Assembly: GCF_025837155.1 (NCBI RefSeq)
Contig: NZ_CP107549.1
Coordinates: forward strand, 4,216,001-4,280,000
DNA from: Pseudomonas sp. Z8(2022)
GTDB taxonomy: Bacteria > Pseudomonadota > Gammaproteobacteria > Pseudomonadales > Pseudomonadaceae
DNA: 64,000 nt
Reading direction: 5' to 3'
Part shown: piece by piece, positions 60,438 to 64,000 of the stretch
How positions within the stretch are numbered: the stretch's first letter is position 1
Layout: every line of letters starts with the position of its first letter
Translations under genes and position numbers: made by a program
Notes under the pieces: generated by a model
Told to the model about the DNA's origin: nothing
Databases searched by the model: none
The model's input: only the letters and a program-made list of their open reading frames with translations

Positions 60438-61732
60438 CAGAACATTCCGTAGGTCTGTTCCATCGCCGCCATGGTCTGCATGAGACCGGTGTACTGACGG
60501 AGATAGCGGGCGTAGTAGGAGTCGTACTGCTTCTGGATGCTGTCGAACTGCTGGTCGACGCGGCGCAGCTGGCTGTTGAGGGTGTCCTTGCGGTTGGTCA
60601 GCAGGCCACCGGCGCTGCTGGTATAGACCGCGAGATTCTTGTCCAGGGTGTCGAGCAGGTTGCCCTTGTCGGTGAACAGCTTTTCGAAGCCTTCGGGGTT
60701 GGCTGCCACGGCCTTCTCGAAGCGGGCATTGTCGATGGTCAGCTTGCCGTTGCGGTCGGCAACGATGCCGAACTCGGTGAGGCTGACCCCGCCGAAGGAG
60801 GTGCGCACCACCTGATTGAGCATGCTCTCGATGGCACGCACGCTGGCATCGCCGGCCAGGGGCCCGCGACCACCGCTCTCGCCACCGCTGGCGGTGAGCG
60901 AATCGAAACTGTTCATCAGCGTGTTGAAGGCGCTGACGAAGGCCTGAGCCTTTTCCTTGGTAGCCTTCTGGTCCTGACCGATTTCCATGGTCAGCGGCGT
61001 ATCACCGCTCTTGTGCGCCTTGTTGAATGTCAGGCTGACGCCATCGACGACGTTGTCGAAGGTGTTGCTGCTGCTGGTCAGCTCGATGCCGCTCTCACCA
61101 CCCAGACGCACGATGGCATCCTTGGCGACCGAGAGTTCCTGACGTGCGGCCACGGCATCCTCGAACGCGGTATTGTCGCTGGCGCTCAGGCTGATGGCCT
61201 GGTCGGCACCGGTCTTCTCGCTGGTCAGTACCAGGTTGACCTGACCATTGCTGCGCACCAGTGTCGCCTTGACGCCCTCGTTGTCGCTGGCGTTGTTGAT
61301 GGCTGCTGCCAGCTCGTCCAGCGTCGTGACGGAGTCAAGTTCGATGGTGAAGGAGCCACCGGCCTGTCCGATGGTCAGGCTGCCGCTGCCCAGGTCGCCG
61401 TCCTGCAGGCCCTGCAGGGCAACCTGACTCTTGCTCGCCAACTGCTGGACGAAGAAATCGTAACTGCCCGCCACCGCCTTGGTGCTCACTGTGGCGCTGG
61501 CATAGCCTTCCTGACTGAAGCTGGCACTGTTGACCAGCATGCTGTTGCCGCCCAGCTTGAGACCGCTGGCCGCCGACTTGAAGCCCTTCAGCGCGGTATC
61601 CAGGGAGGTCACGGCGGAAAGCTGCGCCTTGTATGTCGCCTCGTTGCGGTTGGCCTTGGCCAACTGGCCCTGTATTTCATATTGGGCCAGCTGGGTCGCC
61701 ATGCTTTGAACGTAATCTGAATCGATAGCCAT
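60437..61732 (-). CDS. lafB: Lateral filament cap protein FliD/LafB
   Basis: 431 residues. N-terminal D0/D1 (SDYVQSMATQLAQYEIQGQLAKANRNEATYKAQLSAVTSLDTALKGFKSA) and C-terminal helix (NSQLRRVDQQFDSIQKQYDSYYARYLRQYTGLMQTMAAMEQTYGMF) match FliD; the variable middle is typical. First gene of the eight-gene lafBCDEFSTU operon, with a perfect sigma-54 promoter immediately upstream. Confidence 0.93.
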   Translation of the reverse strand: MAIDSDYVQSMATQLAQYEIQGQLAKANRNEATYKAQLSAVTSLDTALKGFKSAASGLKLGGNSMLVNSASFSQEGYASATVSTKAVAGSYDFFVQQLASKSQVALQGLQDGDLGSGSLTIGQAGGSFTIELDSVTTLDELAAAINNASDNEGVKATLVRSNGQVNLVLTSEKTGADQAISLSASDNTAFEDAVAARQELSVAKDAIVRLGGESGIELTSSSNTFDNVVDGVSLTFNKAHKSGDTPLTMEIGQDQKATKEKAQAFVSAFNTLMNSFDSLTASGGESGGRGPLAGDASVRAIESMLNQVVRTSFGGVSLTEFGIVADRNGKLTIDNARFEKAVAANPEGFEKLFTDKGNLLDTLDKNLAVYTSSAGGLLTNRKDTLNSQLRRVDQQFDSIQKQYDSYYARYLRQYTGLMQTMAAMEQTYGMF

Positions 61733-61760
61733 AGTCGGACACCCGTTTTCCTGAGAGATA

Positions 61761-61775
61761 GCAATAGCGGTGCCA
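61761..61775 (-). promoter_or_regulatory. Sigma-54 promoter of the lafB operon
   Basis: Minus strand TGGCACCGCTATTGC: both elements (TGGCAC and TTGC) match the consensus exactly with five bases between. Predicted start near 61750, a leader of about 18 bases before lafB. Confidence 0.88.
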
Positions 61776-61855
61776 ACAGCGGAAACCCTTGATTCATGCG
61801 GGTTTCGGCGCTCCGCCAGGTGAAAGATCCTTTCCGCTCGCGCAGCGGCGGACGA

Positions 61856-61880
61856 CAGGCGGAAGGCCGACTTCCGCCTG
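61856..61880. repeat. Inverted repeat upstream of the lafB promoter
   Basis: Perfect ten-base arms CAGGCGGAAG / CTTCCGCCTG around GCCGA, 80-105 bases upstream of the sigma-54 box, flanked by related GCGGCGGA repeats. No T-run on either strand. Could be an activator site or the end of the upstream peptidase transcript. The rest of the 300-base gap has no gene. Confidence 0.6.
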
Positions 61881-62035
61881 CGTCGCGCAGGCGGCGGACG
61901 TGCCCATTACACAGGCGACATCAGGACGGTCCGGCTTAAGGCGGAGAGGCGGGAAGATCGCGCTGCGCTAAATCGCAGGTAGCGAATCAGGAAGGGCATT
62001 CGCCAGGCCGATAGCAGCCCGGGCAGGCTGGCGGG

Positions 62036-62932
62036 CTATTCGCCGCCAACCGCGAAATTGGGCAGGCTGTTGACCGGCTGGCGAAAGTTGAAGGGGATGG
62101 ATTCGACGGCAAGACCGACGTTGCGCTGCACCACGAAGTGCAGGTGCGGCCCGGTGCTGTTGCCGGTGTTGCCGGAACGCGCCAGCAGCGTGCCGGTGTC
62201 TACCCGCTGACCTTCGCGCACCACCACCGAGCCCTTCATCAGGTGCAGGTAGACGCCCATGGTGCCGTCGTCATGCAGGACGCGCACGAAGTTGCCGGCA
62301 GGATTGTTGCCGCGGCCGCTCTGCTGGTTCTCGGTCTTGATCACCACACCGCCGCGGGCGGCGACGATAGGTGTGCCCTCGGGCATGGCGATATCCACCG
62401 CATAACGCCCCTTCGGGGTGAAGTGGCTGTAGGTGCCATTGGCGCCCTGAGTCTGGCGGAAGGGTCCGCCACGCCAGGGCAGCGGGTAACGATGGATGCT
62501 CGGCTGCAGGCGCGGATCGCCGAGGGCGTAACGCAACTTCGGCTTGTAGCGCAGCGGTTTCGAGGCATCCTGCGGGGTGAGTGTTGCCAGACGGATGTTG
62601 CTGCGCGGCGGCAGTACCCAGCGAATCGGTTTGTCTGGCGCACCGATGGCGTTCTGCACCTGCTCGAGCTTCAGTTCGATTTCCACCGGAGCATAGAGGT
62701 CGTTGCGAATCACCAGGGTTTCACCGGCTTCGTGCTTCTTGGTTTCCAGCTTTACCTGGTTGTCCAGACGCTCGACCATGCGATCGTTGAACACGAACAC
62801 CTGCGCGCCAGGCGAAGCCTGGTCGCTATAGGTCACCACGCCGTTCTTGTCGACGGACTTGTAGATGGTAAGCGCAGCGGCCTGGCCGCAGATGGCCAGC
62901 AGACTGCAGAGAATGATCAGACGCCCTAGCAT
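62036..62932 (-). CDS. M23-family metallopeptidase with N-terminal DUF4124-like domain
   Basis: 298 residues from the ATG of MLGRLIILCSLLAICGQAAA, a signal peptide; a longer open frame exists. Residues 20-60 (LTIYKSVDKNGVVTYSDQASPGAQVF) are a DUF4124-type domain, and 175-285 an M23 peptidase with zinc ligands in SHFTPKGRYAVDIAMP (H and D) and GPHLHFVV (HxH). Cleaves peptidoglycan cross-bridges in the periplasm. Next to the laf locus but separated from it by a promoter region, so probably unrelated to flagellar assembly. Confidence 0.87.
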   Translation of the reverse strand: MLGRLIILCSLLAICGQAAALTIYKSVDKNGVVTYSDQASPGAQVFVFNDRMVERLDNQVKLETKKHEAGETLVIRNDLYAPVEIELKLEQVQNAIGAPDKPIRWVLPPRSNIRLATLTPQDASKPLRYKPKLRYALGDPRLQPSIHRYPLPWRGGPFRQTQGANGTYSHFTPKGRYAVDIAMPEGTPIVAARGGVVIKTENQQSGRGNNPAGNFVRVLHDDGTMGVYLHLMKGSVVVREGQRVDTGTLLARSGNTGNSTGPHLHFVVQRNVGLAVESIPFNFRQPVNSLPNFAVGGE

Positions 62933-63089
62933 AACGACTCGGATCTTATGGCTTTTTGATATCCGGATCATGAAGACTAGCAGCGCGGCCCGGCACATGC
63001 GAGGTACCGGCCGTCAGGCTGTGAACCGGCTCACCGCCGCTGGTCGGCGCAGGCCAGATTTCCGGGCATTCGCAGGCTCGGCGCCCTTG

Positions 63090-64000
63090 TCAGGCGCCAG
63101 GGCTGAAATGCTTCTGCGCGGTGCCGCGGGCGATCAGCCGTGACAGGTAGTCGAGCTTCTGCGGGTCGCGGTCGACGAAGCGGAAGGTCAGCTGCAACCA
63201 CTCGCTATCGGCCTTCGGCTCGAAGGCTGCCACCGCGTGCAGATAGCCGTTCAGACGCGCGGTTTCCGCTGCCTCGCCCTGCTCCAGATCCAGCACTGCA
63301 CTCTCCAGCACCTGCGGCAGTGGCTCGGCGCGTTTGACCACCAGCAGCGCTTCCTTGAGGCTCAGTGCCTTGATCACGCAGGCCATGGTGCCGGCGGCCA
63401 GACGCAACTGGCCCTGACCACGACCGGCCGGAGCCTTGCCCGCGGCAGCGGGTGCGGCACGCGGCGCAACAGCAGTAGCAGCTGCTGCTGTTGCCGGAGT
63501 TGGGGCGCTGGGCTTGACCACCTCGGCCTTGCCACCGGTGAGGGCAGCCAGCGAATCGTTGGCGTAAGCACCGGTACTGAGCATCTTCGGTGGCGCGCTG
63601 GCGGCCAGCGCCTGCAGCTTGCCGGCACGGCTCAGCGCCTTCTTAACCTTGGTCACCAGCTGTTCGGTGGAGAAGGGTTTGCCGATGTAGTCGGAAACAC
63701 CGGCCTGAATCGCCTGTACGACGTTCTCCTTGTCGCCACGGCTGGTGACCATGATGAAGGGCGTGGTTTTCAGGTTGTCCTGCTCGCGGCACCAGGTCAG
63801 CAGTTCGAGGCCGGACATTTCCGGCATTTCCCAGTCGCAGAGAATCAGGTCGACCACCTGCCGGCTCAACATCTGCTGGGCCTTGCGGCCATTTATCGCT
63901 TCCTCGATCTGCACGCCGGGAAAATGATCGCGCAGCCCTTTCTTGACCAGATCACGGATAAAGGTCGCGTCATCCACCACCAGCACACTGACTTTGCTCA
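63090..64000 (-). CDS. CheY-like response regulator with C-terminal PilZ-like domain (start just outside window)
   Basis: The frame runs to the right edge; MSKVSVLVVDD is completed by one base at 64001, so 303 residues in all. Receiver domain residues 1-125 with the acidic pair DD, phosphorylated Asp in DLILCDWEMPEMSG, Thr/Ser in MVTSRGD and Lys in IGKPFS. An Ala/Pro-rich linker (about 160-200) leads to a roughly 100-residue C-terminal domain with a PilZ-like strand pattern but without the RxxxR/DxSxxG c-di-GMP motifs. Chemotaxis or motility output is likely; the C-terminal call is tentative. Confidence 0.78.
   Translation of the reverse strand, partial: SKVSVLVVDDATFIRDLVKKGLRDHFPGVQIEEAINGRKAQQMLSRQVVDLILCDWEMPEMSGLELLTWCREQDNLKTTPFIMVTSRGDKENVVQAIQAGVSDYIGKPFSTEQLVTKVKKALSRAGKLQALAASAPPKMLSTGAYANDSLAALTGGKAEVVKPSAPTPATAAAATAVAPRAAPAAAGKAPAGRGQGQLRLAAGTMACVIKALSLKEALLVVKRAEPLPQVLESAVLDLEQGEAAETARLNGYLHAVAAFEPKADSEWLQLTFRFVDRDPQKLDYLSRLIARGTAQKHFSPGA

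Noticed and set aside
31602..61732. Reading the flagellar genes as the primary polar flagellum
   Set aside because: No cheV/cheR between flgA and flgB, flgA is divergent from flgB, flagellin lacks a flaG partner, and the sigma-28 and motAB genes share an operon with fliD. These fit lateral systems instead.

Overview
The window comes from a high-GC gamma-proteobacterium that looks like Pseudomonas in the broad sense. Supporting signs are the malonate decarboxylase order mdcABCDEGH-madLM with a LysR regulator, a glcC-glcDEFG cluster followed at a distance by a small rubredoxin (related to the arrangement known in P. aeruginosa), and Pseudomonas-style intergenic repeats. I found no tRNA, rRNA, CRISPR array, insertion sequence or prophage.

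About 0.3-20 kb is a sugar-acid and hydroxy-acid catabolic region. It holds alpha-ketoglutaric semialdehyde dehydrogenase, two FAH-fold proteins resembling 2-keto-3-deoxy-pentonate dehydratases (AraD1/GguC type and XylX type), two LysR regulators, a TctCBA carboxylate transporter with an Ldh-family dehydrogenase, an FMN 2-hydroxyacid dehydrogenase, an FAH-family hydrolase, a beta-hydroxyacid dehydrogenase, a TRAP transporter (DctP, DctM, DctQ), a UxaA/GarD-type dehydratase and an unusual GntR regulator with two winged helices. The parts suggest two non-phosphorylative routes: a Weimberg-like one to 2-oxoglutarate, and one that may end in diketo-acid cleavage and 2-hydroxyacid oxidation.

About 20-29 kb holds a glutathione transferase, the remnant of a MarR-type regulator, and the complete malonate uptake and decarboxylation system. 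About 29-31 kb has a PAS-GGDEF diguanylate cyclase and a secreted PilJ-N-like protein.

From 31.6 to 61.8 kb the window carries most of a second, lateral-type (Flag-2/Laf) flagellar system in two blocks. Block one is flgBCDEFGHIJKL plus a LafW-like gene, with flgA divergent. Block two is flagellin lafA, a transmembrane wHTH regulator (LafZ-like) with a small membrane partner, and a convergent operon fliD-fliS-lafD-fliK-fliL-fliA-motA-motB (lafBCDEFSTU). The blocks are separated by the glycolate/glyoxylate locus: glcC, glcDEFG, malate synthase glcB, permease glcA and rubredoxin. Three well-spaced sigma-54 promoter matches lie before flgB, lafB and lafZ, and a sigma-28 gene lies inside the lafB operon. 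The MS-ring, switch and export genes, the sigma-54 activator LafK, and FlgM/FlgN are not in the window.

The right end has an M23 peptidase and a CheY-like response regulator whose first base lies just outside the window.
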